DNA from: Globisporangium splendens | Taxonomy: Eukaryota; Oomycota; Peronosporomycetes; Pythiales; Pythiaceae | DNA: 64,000 nucleotides | Reading direction: 5' to 3' | NCBI GenBank assembly: GCA_006386115.1 | Contig: VFIW01000011.1 | Span: 496,001-560,000 of the forward strand | Shown here: positions 30,601 through 40,595 of the stretch, piece by piece | Layout of the letters: every line of letters begins with the position of its first letter | Position numbering within the stretch: the first letter of the stretch is position 1 | Notes under the pieces: generated by a model | The model's input: the letters and a program-made list of their open reading frames with translations, nothing else | The model's database searches: none | What the model was told of the DNA's origin: nothing | Translations under genes and position numbers: made by a program

Positions 30601-33409
30601 CTGCGCCTATCACGCTATCCCCACAGGATTTCCAGGAACTTGAACAGTTGTTCGGTGACTCATCAACAGCAACGAAAGGAGCGAACAAAGAGAAAAAGTC
30701 AGGAGGAGCCCAAAAGAAGAATTTCTCGGCTCTTGATTCTCGACGCTCGAACAACATTTCGATCGGGCTGTCGCAGTTTAAGGCTCTGGGTGGGATTGAA
30801 GCCATCATCAAGAGTCTGAGGGATTGCGATTTCAATTTCCTGACGACGGAGCGTCTCGCGAATCTGTGCGACATCGCGCCGACAAGCGTCGAAGTCAAGC
30901 GGTACACTCATTTTCGAGGGTCACGTGCTCGACTTGATGTCTCGGAACGATTTTTGGTCGAAATGTGCGAGATTCCAAGAGTGACTGAAAAGGTGGGATG
31001 CGCTTTCAGTGCGTGCTTGTGTTGATCTGCCTGCTCACTGACTGCCCTATTGATTACAACTAGATGGCAGCTATGCTATTTGCTTCGCAGTTCAACCACC
31101 AGCAGAGAGAGCTGCGGGATCGAGTCCAAGTGATCACACGAGCCTGCTATGAAATCTTGCACAGTGAACGACTTGCTCGCTGCTTCGAGCTGGTGCTGGC
31201 GATCGGAAACCTCTTGAATTCTGGCACGGAGCTGGAAGATGCGCGTGGAATCACACTGGCGTCGCTGCTGAAGGTGAACTATTTTCTATCATAGTTTGGA
31301 AAATATTGAGCTGACTACAACGTTGATGCATTTTTGCAGCTCTCGGAAACGAAATCAATGGATCGAAGCGTGACTTTGTTGCAATTTATTATCAAGCTCA
31401 TCCACGTACGTATTTCACGAATGTACTTTGAGGATGTGCGTGCTGCGTGTCTAACAACTGCGCTGCATCATCTAGGATCGAGGTGAAGGAGATATTCTCC
31501 TCTTTACCAACGAGCTGAACACGTTAGCGGATGCAAAACGGTTCTCAAATCTCATCTGTGCGTCTCAGTTTAAGGCACTCCACAGTGGCATCCAACAGCT
31601 TGAGAATGAGATTAAAGAAGAAATGGTGAATGATCTGAAGCGCTTCCGTAAGGAAGAGCAACGACGGAAGGAGCAGTTCGAGCAACAAAGCAGAGCACCA
31701 ATCAGACGACCGCCGCTGTTTAATGGAGCAGCAAAGCCCCCAGTCGCTCGTTTACCTGGTTCAAGTTTGTCTTCGGAGCCTAATGCGCGCAACTCGCTTC
31801 TTGATGCGATACGGAAACGCGGTGAGAACGAAGAAGGCAAGAATTCTAATGAGAATGGAACGAATGCGACATCGTCAGCGATGAACGGAGCTGGCAGCCA
31901 CGCAGCTCTGATGGCAGCGATTCAGAAACGAAACAAGTCGACAAGCGCCAAAAATGCCACTGCAGCTGCAGCACCAGAAGCAGAGATGGGCAGCCGTTCG
32001 GCACTGATGGAAGCGATCAAGTCGCGTCAATTGCAAGCTTCGGCGTCTGTCAAAGAAGAAGAACAGCAAGTAGAGCCAAGTGCAACCGACCCACGCTTGG
32101 CATTGATGGAGGCAATTGCAAAGCGCGGTCAGGCGAATTCTGATGTAAACGACAGTGAGCAGAATGGCGTGCCTGAAAATCCGCGCGCTGCATTATTTGC
32201 AGCAATCACGCAGAGAAAGCAACAGTCGTCGGATGCTGAGAGCGATCAAGTCCCTGCTGCTCCTATACAGAATGGAAATGGTCATTCAGCATTGCTTGCA
32301 TCAATTCGGCAACGACAAAACACTCCTGAGAACGAAGAAAGCAACTCATCGGAAGAGCCACCTAAACCACCAGCGAGCCCGCAAGCAGCACTGCTCGCTG
32401 CGATTCGAGGCAGTCTTCCGGAAAAGCCATCGAAAGAAGATTCCTCTGTTCCCATGGCTGCGTCTAACGGTAAAATTGGTGGCAGCGCGCAATTTGTACC
32501 TCGAGACTACAAGATGGAAAGCAAGTTCATTTCCGACATGCGACAACGGTTGCTAGAAATCAAAATGGCGCACGAGGATCTCGAGATGGATCTGGAGACG
32601 ATGAACTCGGTGTGGGAGGCTACGGCGAGATACCTGGGCGAAGACCCGGGAGCGTCGTCGTCAGAGTACATCTTCAACCTACTGAATCGGTTCCGCCTGG
32701 ACGTGAAAGTGGTGAAAACACTGCTTTTCCGCAAAGGACTCAGTTTCACAAATGATCTCCAGTCCCTGCTGCCGAATGCACGTAAGTGAACACATATGAC
32801 TTCGATGCGAGGTTGGTTTTGTATAGCTGCTAATTGGCTGTGCACTCAAATTGTGCATTCGTAGACGTTGGCAACACTGTTGCAACGGTTTATGGCCCAG
32901 GTGTGGTCACCGCGCTTCGTGTTGCGGACAAGCGGATCGAGATCAAGTTTCCATGGAGCCGTGAAGCGTACTTGTCTCCCAGCTGCGTGCTCTCCGCAGG
33001 AAGTTTGGTTCGATGTCGCACGTTTGGTGTCGGCATCATCCGCCAGACCCACTACGATGTCGGCTTTTGCTGCGTGCGCTTCTCCTTTGGGTACGGCATG
33101 ATCCAGGTCCAAGGCATCATGCCTGAGACGTCGTCAAATGCATCCAGTCTGCGCCAGGAGATCCTACAAACTCCATTCCGTGTAGGTGATCCAGTCTTGA
33201 CGCCATTTGGCTGTGGATTCGTCAAGTCTATCGAACTACGCAGTCGTTTCAGAGGAAACTATCAGCAGCGGCAACGAGTTGAAGCCAATCCAGACGGGAT
33301 CTTGTCCGTGCACCTACTCGCGAGTGAGATGCGCGCAGAAGAACGCGGACAAGAGAACTACGCGGGCACTGCGTTTGTTCATTTCCGGCATGCGGCGTTG
33401 AATTATTAA
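27603..33409 (+). CDS. Multidomain formin: GOLD-RUN-GOLD-FYVE-like-FH2 with seven WH2-like repeats
   Basis: Eleven exons give 1667 residues: 27603-27676, 27769-28495, 28574-28777, 28873-29243, 29327-30068, 30154-30386, 30467-30992, 31064-31273, 31340-31405, 31476-32781 and 32865-33409. All junctions are GT-AG with consistent phases. A GOLD-like domain (about 40-180, ending RLQYRFLV) is followed by a RUN domain (about 225-390, with LETVLRHGIK and WTRARAFLFLALNKKIL). A second GOLD-like domain (about 463-570) and a FYVE-like zinc finger follow (651-700, CAQC, CPLC, CIPC, CDRC). Next come a CCDC53-type motif (YFKMLGFGVPASGVAQKM) and an FH2 domain (about 795-1110). Seven ALMEAIKxR repeats (about 1150-1360) are WH2-like, and the tail is a beta-rich GPG repeat region (from about 1490). 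FH2 domains nucleate and cap actin barbed ends. RUN and FYVE modules point to small GTPase and phosphoinositide membranes. Confidence 0.88.
27702..27720. repeat. (TC)n microsatellite in formin intron 1
   Basis: A TC dinucleotide run lies inside the first intron of the formin gene and explains its polypyrimidine character. Confidence 0.85.
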
Positions 33410-33501
33410 CACGCAAGATGGCTGCATCGAGAGACTGCGCATGACAAATACTAGACTAGGTGTGTTTTGCATTGGTTGCAGTTTGCTGTCGTTCTTGCGA
33501 T

Positions 33502-34995
33502 TTACGCAGTCAGGTACCATCCAAATGGTTTGTCCGCGACGTACGTGCAGATTTGCTTTGGCTCCAGGTACGCGTCCAAGCCAAACGGACCAAGTTCACG
33601 ACCCGTGCCACTCTTCTTCATGCCTCCCCATGGAAGCTGCACAAAGCACGGCTGCGAGCAGTTGTTCCACACGATGCCGACGCGAAGCGCCTTGGTCACG
33701 CGCTTGAGCTGCTCGTTGTCGTTGGTGAACACGGCACCCGCGAGACCGAACTCCGAGTCGTTGGCGAGCGCAATCGCCTCCTCTTCAGTCTTGAACGTCA
33801 TCACAGAGAGAACGGGACCAAAGATCTCTTCGTTCCAGACCTTCATGTGCTTCTGCACGTTCATGAGAATCGTCGGGTGGACGAAGTAGCCTGCTTCGTG
33901 CTTGTTGATCTTCGAGGGCATCGCTTGGCCCGCGATCGTCGCGCCTTCCTTCACTGCGCCATCAATGTACGCGAGCACTTTCTCCTGCTGTGGCTTGCTC
34001 ACAAGCGGTCCCACCTGGACACCCTTCTCGATCGGGTTGCCGACCACGAGCTTCTCCGTTTCCTGCACCAGACGCTGGATGAACTCGGCCGCGATGTCTT
34101 CCTGAACCAACAGACGCGATGTGGCACTGCAGATCTGGCCATTCGTCCAGAAAACACCGAACATGACCCACTCGACGGTGCGCTCGATGTGCGTCGAGTC
34201 GAACACGATCGCCGGGGACTTGCCGCCGAGTTCCAACGAGATCTTCTTGATGTCTTCCGCCGCGGAGATCATGATGTTTCGACCCGTGGGGACACTTCCC
34301 GTGAACGCGACCTTGTGAACGTCCGGGTGCTTGACGAGAGGCGCTCCCGCTTCGGCACCGAACCCGCTCACGACGTTCAGCACACCCGAAGGAAGCCCGA
34401 CGTCCTTAGAGATTTGCGCCAATTGCAACGCAGTCAGCGGCGTAAGTTCGGAGGATTTCAAAACGACGGTGCAGCCAGCCGCAAGCGCAGGAGCGATCTT
34501 CCACAGCGCCATGAGCGCCGGGTAGTTCCACGGGATAATCGCCGCGACCACACCCACTGGCTCGTAGCGCAATTCGCCCCTGAAATCCTCGAGGGGCAAG
34601 TCTACTTTCTCATACTGACGTGCGTCCAAGCCTTCGGCGGCCGTGGCGTAGTAGCGGAAGCACCCCGAGACGTCTTCCATGTCCCATTGGGCTTCGGACA
34701 ATGGCTTCCCGCAGTCCATCGTCTCGAGTTTACTGAGCGCTTCAATGCGGGCTTCCACGGCGTCGGCCATCACGCGCAAGTACACGGCGCGATCTTTGCC
34801 CGAGGTCTGACCCCACGACTCGAACGCTTTTTTCGCAGCCGCGACGGCCAAGTCAATGTCTTCGGCCGTGCCACGAGCGACTTGCTGGATCACTTGCTCC
34901 GTCGCAGGGTTGATCACATCGAAGTACTGCTTCTTCACGGGTGCGACCCACTCGCCGTTGATGAAGAGCTCCTTGAGGTGTGGGAGATCGCTCAT
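33502..34995 (-). CDS. ALDH10-like aminoaldehyde / betaine aldehyde dehydrogenase
   Basis: An intronless gene of 497 residues from the ATG at 34995 (MSDLPHLKELFINGEW). An upstream in-frame ATG at 35085 would add 30 residues, but family members start close to the LFINGEW strand. Landmarks of NAD-dependent aldehyde dehydrogenases are present: IPWNYPALMALWKIAPALAAG, FTGSVPTGRNIM, the general-base region SLELGGKSP, catalytic Cys289 in TNGQICSATSRL, and EIFGPVLSVM. The TNGQICSATSRL spelling and overall pattern resemble plant ALDH10 (betaine aldehyde/aminoaldehyde) enzymes. Expected reactions are oxidation of betaine aldehyde or polyamine-derived aminoaldehydes. No targeting signal is evident at the chosen start. 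It converges with the formin gene, 92 bp apart. Confidence 0.9.
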   Translation of the reverse strand: MSDLPHLKELFINGEWVAPVKKQYFDVINPATEQVIQQVARGTAEDIDLAVAAAKKAFESWGQTSGKDRAVYLRVMADAVEARIEALSKLETMDCGKPLSEAQWDMEDVSGCFRYYATAAEGLDARQYEKVDLPLEDFRGELRYEPVGVVAAIIPWNYPALMALWKIAPALAAGCTVVLKSSELTPLTALQLAQISKDVGLPSGVLNVVSGFGAEAGAPLVKHPDVHKVAFTGSVPTGRNIMISAAEDIKKISLELGGKSPAIVFDSTHIERTVEWVMFGVFWTNGQICSATSRLLVQEDIAAEFIQRLVQETEKLVVGNPIEKGVQVGPLVSKPQQEKVLAYIDGAVKEGATIAGQAMPSKINKHEAGYFVHPTILMNVQKHMKVWNEEIFGPVLSVMTFKTEEEAIALANDSEFGLAGAVFTNDNEQLKRVTKALRVGIVWNNCSQPCFVQLPWGGMKKSGTGRELGPFGLDAYLEPKQICTYVADKPFGWYLTA

Positions 34996-35423
34996 GTTGG
35001 TAACGTGCACTGCAGCGGCGGAATGAGGAAGGGGGAGGTCTTGAGGCGCTTGTGCCGAAGATCGCAGATTTGGAAATGATTCCATTCACCCTGTTATTGT
35101 GGGAATCAGAATGATCAGCAGAGATGATGGTCATGATGCTGTGTCCAAACACATCGTCAATCAGCGACCTTCGAACGACATTGATTCGTCTGGCAAATGG
35201 TACAAATTGATATAGCCTATAAGGTATAATTTGCACTCCAAGTGTATCTCGTTGAATCAGGGATGACTTTCTCTAATTCGGGAAACGACTGCTTTTATTG
35301 TTGGCGCCAAGAACTCCCGCCAAAAAGAGCTCGACGTCATAATTGGTCATCACGATTGCATTCGTTTGCGCAGCTCACGCATTTCCTTCCAGTCCGTGCC
35401 AAAGCCACACACCACAGACATTT

Positions 35424-35448
35424 ACACACACACACACACACACACACA
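35424..35448. repeat. (AC)n microsatellite immediately upstream of FEN1
   Basis: An AC run ends 8 bases before the FEN1 start codon, so it lies in the 5' leader or core promoter. Confidence 0.9.
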
Positions 35449-35456
35449 GAGCAAGC

Positions 35457-36653
35457 ATGGGCATTAAGGGGTTGATGAAGCTCCTGCAGGAGGAGGCGCC
35501 GGCGTGCATCAAGGAGATCCCGCAGATGTCGCAACTCGCAGGCCGCTCCGTGGCGCTGGATGCGAGTATGGCGATCTACCAGTTCCTGATCGCGATTCGA
35601 TCGAGCGATGGCGGCGGTCCGTCCCAAGTGCTCACGAACGAAGCAGGGGAGGTGACGTCGCATCTGCAGGGTATGTTCTCGCGCACGATCCGTATGATGG
35701 AGAGCGGAGTGAAGCCCGTGTATGTGTTCGATGGCAAGCCACCGACGATGAAGGGTGGGGAGCTCGCGAAGCGTAGCGATCGCCGTGCGGAAGCGCAGAA
35801 GGGACTTGATGAAGCCACCGAGAACGGGAACACGGAAGACATCGAGCGCTTCAACAAGCGACTGGTGCGCGCGACCAAGCAGCACAGTGAGGACTGCAAG
35901 GAGCTCTTGCGCTTGATGGGTGTGCCGGTGCTGACAGCGCCATGTGAAGCTGAAGCCACGTGTGCGGAACTCGCCAAGAGCGGCAAAGTGTTTGCCGCGG
36001 GCACTGAAGATATGGATGCGCTCACGTTCGGTTCGCCCGTGTTGTACCGCCGATTGACGTTTGCTGCCGCCAAGAAGGTGCCAGTTCTGGAAGTGAAGCT
36101 CGAGCGCGCTCTGGAAGACTTGGGACTCACAAGAGAGCAGTTCGTGGATCTCTGTATCCTTTGCGGCTGTGATTACTGTGATACGATCCGTGGTGTCGGT
36201 CCAAAGAAAGCGTTTGCTGGCATCAAAGAACACAAGAATATCGAGAACTTCATCGAGGCGCTCCAGAAGAGCAACAGCAAGGGCGTGACGATCCCGGACG
36301 AGTGGCTGGGCGAGAACCCGATCTACAAGCAGGCGCGTGAGATGTTTGTGACGCCTGAGGTCGTCGACATGAAGGAAGTTGACATCAAGTGGAAGGACCC
36401 CATGGAGGTAGAGCTGATTGAGTTCCTCGTGAGCAAGCACGGGTTCCAGGAGGCGCGTGTCCAGAGCGCCATAGAGCGTCTGAAAAAGTCCAAGGGCACG
36501 CAGTCCCAGAAGCGTCTCGACAGCTTCTTCACGGTGCTGCCATCGAGCGGTACGAAGCGCAAGGCTGACACCAAAACCGCTGCTGCTGGGAAGAAAGGCA
36601 CTCTGGTCAAGAAAGCGGCGTCGGCGTCCGCCACGAAGCGAGGCAAGAAGTAA
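35457..36653 (+). CDS. FEN1: FEN1 flap endonuclease
   Basis: An intronless gene of 398 residues starting MGIKGLMKLLQEEAP at 35457; the exact MGIKGL start is invariant in FEN1, because the mature N terminus touches DNA. The enzyme removes 5' flaps during Okazaki fragment maturation and long-patch base excision repair. The N-nuclease block carries VALDASMAIYQFL and YVFDGKPP. The I-nuclease block carries the acidic metal ligands in PCEAEATCAELA, GTEDMDALTFG and CGCDYCDTIRGVGPKKA (helix-hairpin-helix). A PCNA-interacting box is visible at 351-358 (QKRLDSFF), followed by a Lys-rich nuclear tail. The length is as expected (human 380). The (AC)n run directly before the ATG may tune expression. Confidence 0.97.
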   Translation: MGIKGLMKLLQEEAPACIKEIPQMSQLAGRSVALDASMAIYQFLIAIRSSDGGGPSQVLTNEAGEVTSHLQGMFSRTIRMMESGVKPVYVFDGKPPTMKGGELAKRSDRRAEAQKGLDEATENGNTEDIERFNKRLVRATKQHSEDCKELLRLMGVPVLTAPCEAEATCAELAKSGKVFAAGTEDMDALTFGSPVLYRRLTFAAAKKVPVLEVKLERALEDLGLTREQFVDLCILCGCDYCDTIRGVGPKKAFAGIKEHKNIENFIEALQKSNSKGVTIPDEWLGENPIYKQAREMFVTPEVVDMKEVDIKWKDPMEVELIEFLVSKHGFQEARVQSAIERLKKSKGTQSQKRLDSFFTVLPSSGTKRKADTKTAAAGKKGTLVKKAASASATKRGKK

Positions 36654-36896
36654 ATAACCACATAGGCAGCGAGCGCTAGGAAAACGAAAGCGTGACCGAT
36701 GGCGAATATGCAGCAGCCTTAGCCATGTTGTGTAGGTGATGCCTGCGCCACGGTTGTTTCTTAACTTAGTTAATTCATACATTTATATTAAAAAAAAGTA
36801 AGCGTGCCCATGTATCCACAGCACGCACACAGCCAAAACAAAAAATTAAAAACAAAAACAATAATTCGCGGCACTCACACTGCATTTCTCACTGGA

Positions 36897-39260
36897 TCAT
36901 TGCCGTTGCCATCGCTGCGAATGCTCGGCCAGCCACACGAGTCCATGGCACAGCAACGTCAAAATGAACGCGACATCGGATCGCGACGACACTTCGGCTT
37001 CTTCGTGGAAAAAGCGCAACAGGTTCGCAGCGTAATTCGAAAACGCCGGGATCTGGTACACGACTGCCAACTGCTTATTCAGTGTGCGAGCGCGTGCTGC
37101 GCGGTTCATCTCATCGCGAACCGATTCGCGGTGTTTCTCACGCAGTGCAGCGATTCGGCTCTCTTCAATGCGATCAGCTTCTTGCGCAGCGTCCATCATG
37201 AAGCGATCAGCATCCAGCAATGCATTCTCTGCGTCCTTCATGGCCGACAGCACTGCCTGGAAGTCTTCAAGACAGATCAACGTGCTTTCCAGACGTCGCA
37301 AGTGCGCGATAATCACGGCAAACACGAAGCGGGATCCTTCCGCGAAGATGCAGTCAAATATCCGAAAGACAGTCTCACTTGGAAATGTTGTGGTAAACAG
37401 GCACAACAGCCACTGGACAACAGATAGAAAATGGAGAGAGGAAAAGAGTGTTAGCATTTTTTGCACGCATCGCATTTTACACTGGCAAGTGGCACTTACC
37501 TGAGATCCCAGCAGCTCCAGAGGGAGTCCAACATCACCAGTAAACGCATCAAGTGATGGCAGCTCGTCCGCGATAAGTTCCTTCAAAACGAGCATATCGG
37601 TCTGCGTTTCCGCCATTGTAGGAGTATAGTAACCAGGATACAAATCTTCGCAAATGACAGCGAGAAGCCAAAAGGCTGCTTCCTCCTCCACGGCTAGCGT
37701 CAAGAAGCCCACGATAAAATTAAGTCCCTAGAATGACACAAAGCACACAAGGACAGTCATCCGTCAGACAAAATCAAAGCACATCGGTCACTTAATGCCA
37801 TCCACATCAACAAACCTGGCAGTAGCCTATCGATGGGTTGCGAATTGAATATGCTCTAAGAATCCGCCGTAACACGGCTCGTCCTTCCTCTGTGCAGATC
37901 TTCGTGCCAGAATGGCTAAATGTCCGGTCGATGTCCAGCTCGATCTGCCGAAATGGCGCCGAGTCGACCCCCTCTGACTGCTCTACCAGCGATTTATAGT
38001 CCTGGCTGCCAGCATTCTGTTGTTTCTCTCGAGCACCTGCGCGTATTTCGCCGACATTAAGACATCAAAGTGTCAATAATACATGCAATCAGTGGACTAC
38101 ACACCTGAGAGGTTCATGTAGACGCGTTCACGCCAATGCCGCGGGATCCCTCCTCGCGCTAGTTGTCGAAGAACGGTGTTTTCCGATGCAAGGAAGTCTC
38201 GATGGTGCTGCAAGGAGAAAAACTGCGTCCCAAACGCACGTTCCCAATCACTCACGCGGCGCTCTTCTCGGCAGTCCTCGTATGATCGAAGATGCGCCCA
38301 GTCTTTCCGAAGACGGTCACAGATTCGAAACCCATAGTGATCGTACATCGGAACTTCGTACACTTGCTCTGCGAAAATGCCCTCGCGTGCTTGTTCATCC
38401 GCCGCCAAAGTCGAACCGTCCAACCAGAGTGCTCGGACACGAACCTCACCCGAGCGCGCGCCGCGCAGCACATACCATTTGTCCGCCGCAATGCGCGAAG
38501 ATTTGCGCAACAGCGCGACAGAAAGCTCCAAAAATCCCAGCGCTTCATCACTCGCATCCAAACCTTTTGACTGGATGGCTGTTGGCGCAGGAGTGACTGG
38601 CGTCGAATCCCTTGTTGTCTTCTCGTCAGAAATGGACTCGACAGGTGTGATCTGTGGATTCAATCGTTTAATCTTCGCTTTCGGAGTGGTGTCGACAAAA
38701 GCGTAGTCTATCAGACCAAGCTCGCGATCCTCATCATCATCGCTATCGGTCTCATGCGACAGACAAAGCGAACCCATCTTGTCGCGCCTGGTTCCTTCTT
38801 CTTCCTCCCCTCGGTCTATCGTCTCCTGTCTGCTGTCCTCGTCGTCTGCACTTGCATCCACCGCGCTCTTGGGACTACTCGAACCGCTGCTGCCCGACGA
38901 CGCTGGGAACATGTCGAAGAAGAAATTCTTCTCGTTGAACACTTGGATCATCACGCGTGCATCCGACGCCAGCGTACTTGAAACAGGGTCTACACTATCG
39001 TCATCGTCCTCAACAATATCTAGCTCAACGACATGGGACCACGTGGGATTCCCACTCGACTGGATCGTCGGCGATCTCGACGGCACCACAGCAGCATCTT
39101 GTTCCTTCTCACGGCCGAACAGCTTCCCCGTCACTGGCGCTGGCGCTACCAGCTGCTGCACGACGCAGTACGCATCGACCGCTTGGCGGCTCTCGAGGTT
39201 CCGCGCGCCGACGACTTCCAGCCACAGCTTGTTTCTCCTACACGTCGGTGTCATCAACAT
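36897..39260 (-). CDS. C2-TBC domain Rab GTPase-activating protein
   Basis: Four exons, 39260-38105, 38036-37816, 37727-37500 and 37412-36897, give 706 residues. The N terminus (KLWLEVVGARNLES) opens a C2-like domain interrupted by Ser/Asp-rich loops. The TBC domain starts LARGGIPRHWRERVYMNLSG at the end of exon 1. Exon 2 supplies the arginine finger in IELDIDRTF (Arg423) and the glutamine finger in IGYCQ (Gln459), whose codon ends the exon. Exon 3 continues GLNFIVGFLT and FWLLAVICEDLYPGYY, and exon 4 contains SETVFRIFDCIFAEG. Both catalytic fingers are present, so Rab GTP hydrolysis activity is expected. The C2 part predicts membrane recruitment. The target Rab cannot be told from sequence. 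Confidence 0.88.
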
Positions 39261-39824
39261 AAGCGACCAAGAGACAACACAGCGCCAGCATGAGGATCTA
39301 TCGCACTCTCCATACAAAAACCAAGAGAGAAAGAGAAGAAAAGCAAAGATTCTCTTTGGCTACGGTACAAAGACCACGCGAGCACCGAGTCGCCAGAACG
39401 CGCACGAGAGAAAAGGAAGGAGCGAGCGCGTCATCGCCACTCGCTCAGCGCACATCCCGCGCTCTCATGCGCGCCGTGCGGGTCTCCTGTGCTGTGCGGT
39501 GGTCAATGCGTGCGCCAGTGGCGCTCATGGTAACAAACACATGGAAGAAGGCACGTACGTGGTTCGCATGCTGGTGGCCACAACAATTGTGACAGTAACC
39601 GCATTCTACCTTTTTGCACTCACTCGTTGTTCTTCAAGCAAGCAAGCAAGCGCGCACTCAGACTCACGGTTTATTAGGCAGCCACCACTCTCGGAAATAG
39701 TGGGATCAATACAGTAAATGACTCCCACCATCATCCATAAAAACCTCGAGGTTTTTTCTTCGCGTCACTGCTGCCATTGTGCAACCGCCACTTGCACCAC
39801 TTGCACCTGTCACACAACAGCAAA
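39261..39824. other. Divergent intergenic region, RabGAP and small gene
   Basis: A 564 bp region between two divergent transcription units. Its open frames are Arg/Ser/Thr-rich and overlap the end of the RabGAP antisense frame. Nothing supported was seen. Confidence 0.3.
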
Positions 39825-40017
39825 ATGGATGCTTCCGACCTTGGCCCTGAAGTAAGCAACTCGGATGGAATACGTTTTATGTAACGAAAGAGACCTTGAA
39901 GTAACATTCCAAAGTTCATTAGCCGAGGTTTACTCGACTTTGGTGACCTTGACGTGTTCGCTGACCATAAAGGAAGCTAGCTGGCTGCATACACACAGAG
40001 AGAGGAAGAGCAGCAAG

Positions 40018-40336
40018 ATGAAGGCCGAGTTCATGCGCGTGTTCGAGCGCATGGCGGATCTGATCGTCGGCAACTTTGCCGTGTCCTTCCAGAACGAGCT
40101 GCGCTTCATGGTACGTCGTCTGTCCTTCTTCTCTATAATGTGGTTGCGCCGCTCTCTTCCGCACTCGAAGAGAGCGTGCTGTCGTGATAATCCTCAGACT
40201 CATTGGAATGGACGATGCGTGTGTGTGTGGATAGTCTGAAGTTGGCGGATCTGCGGTCGCCCAAGCGATGCGTGCGCAGAGTGTCCCAATGCAGCAAGCC
40301 GTGAAGCACACGGCAGGCGCGATCGCGCGGCTGTAG
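40018..40336 (+). CDS. Small unknown protein, 64 residues
   Basis: Two exons, 40018-40110 and 40235-40336, encode 64 residues starting MKAEFMRVFERMADLIVGNF. The splice is phase 0 with a GT-AG intron of 124 bp. The protein is predicted helical, with two amphipathic segments (FMRVFERMADLIVGNFAVSF and AVKHTAGAIARL). An additional upstream exon starting at the ATG at 39825 (MDASDLGPE, then GTAAGC) is possible but its acceptor is ambiguous. The family is not recognised. The gene is too short to rely on composition, yet the clean splice and helical periodicity make it plausible. Confidence 0.45.
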
Positions 40337-40595
40337 AAGGAATCCATCAATCTTGTTGCCTTCTGCCCACAAAAAAGAATGATCGACAGGCGATCGCCAG
40401 CTTCTTGGAAAGTGCGCCAAATGTCGTCAGTCGAAAATGTCCAAGAAAGAAGATATGCTTGGATGGATGCACTGGATCCGCTCTCTTGTCTGGAAGTATA
40501 ATAGATAAATATAAGGCTGCTCTTAAGATCCTTCTCTCCCTTTGTGTCTCTGCTGGATGCGGCATCATCGACTGCTCTTTGCCTGAAGGACGGCT

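Noticed and set aside
33460..35079. A 539-codon open frame on the plus strand
   Set aside because: It is antisense to the aldehyde dehydrogenase, which has all its catalytic motifs, and its composition is that of a mirror frame.
34996..35085. A longer start for the aldehyde dehydrogenase
   Set aside because: The added 30 residues are not a clear targeting peptide and family members begin near the second ATG; it remains possible as an alternative.
35337..36782. A 481-codon open frame on the minus strand
   Set aside because: It is antisense to FEN1 and overlaps the (AC)n repeat as a Cys-Val run; no domain is seen.
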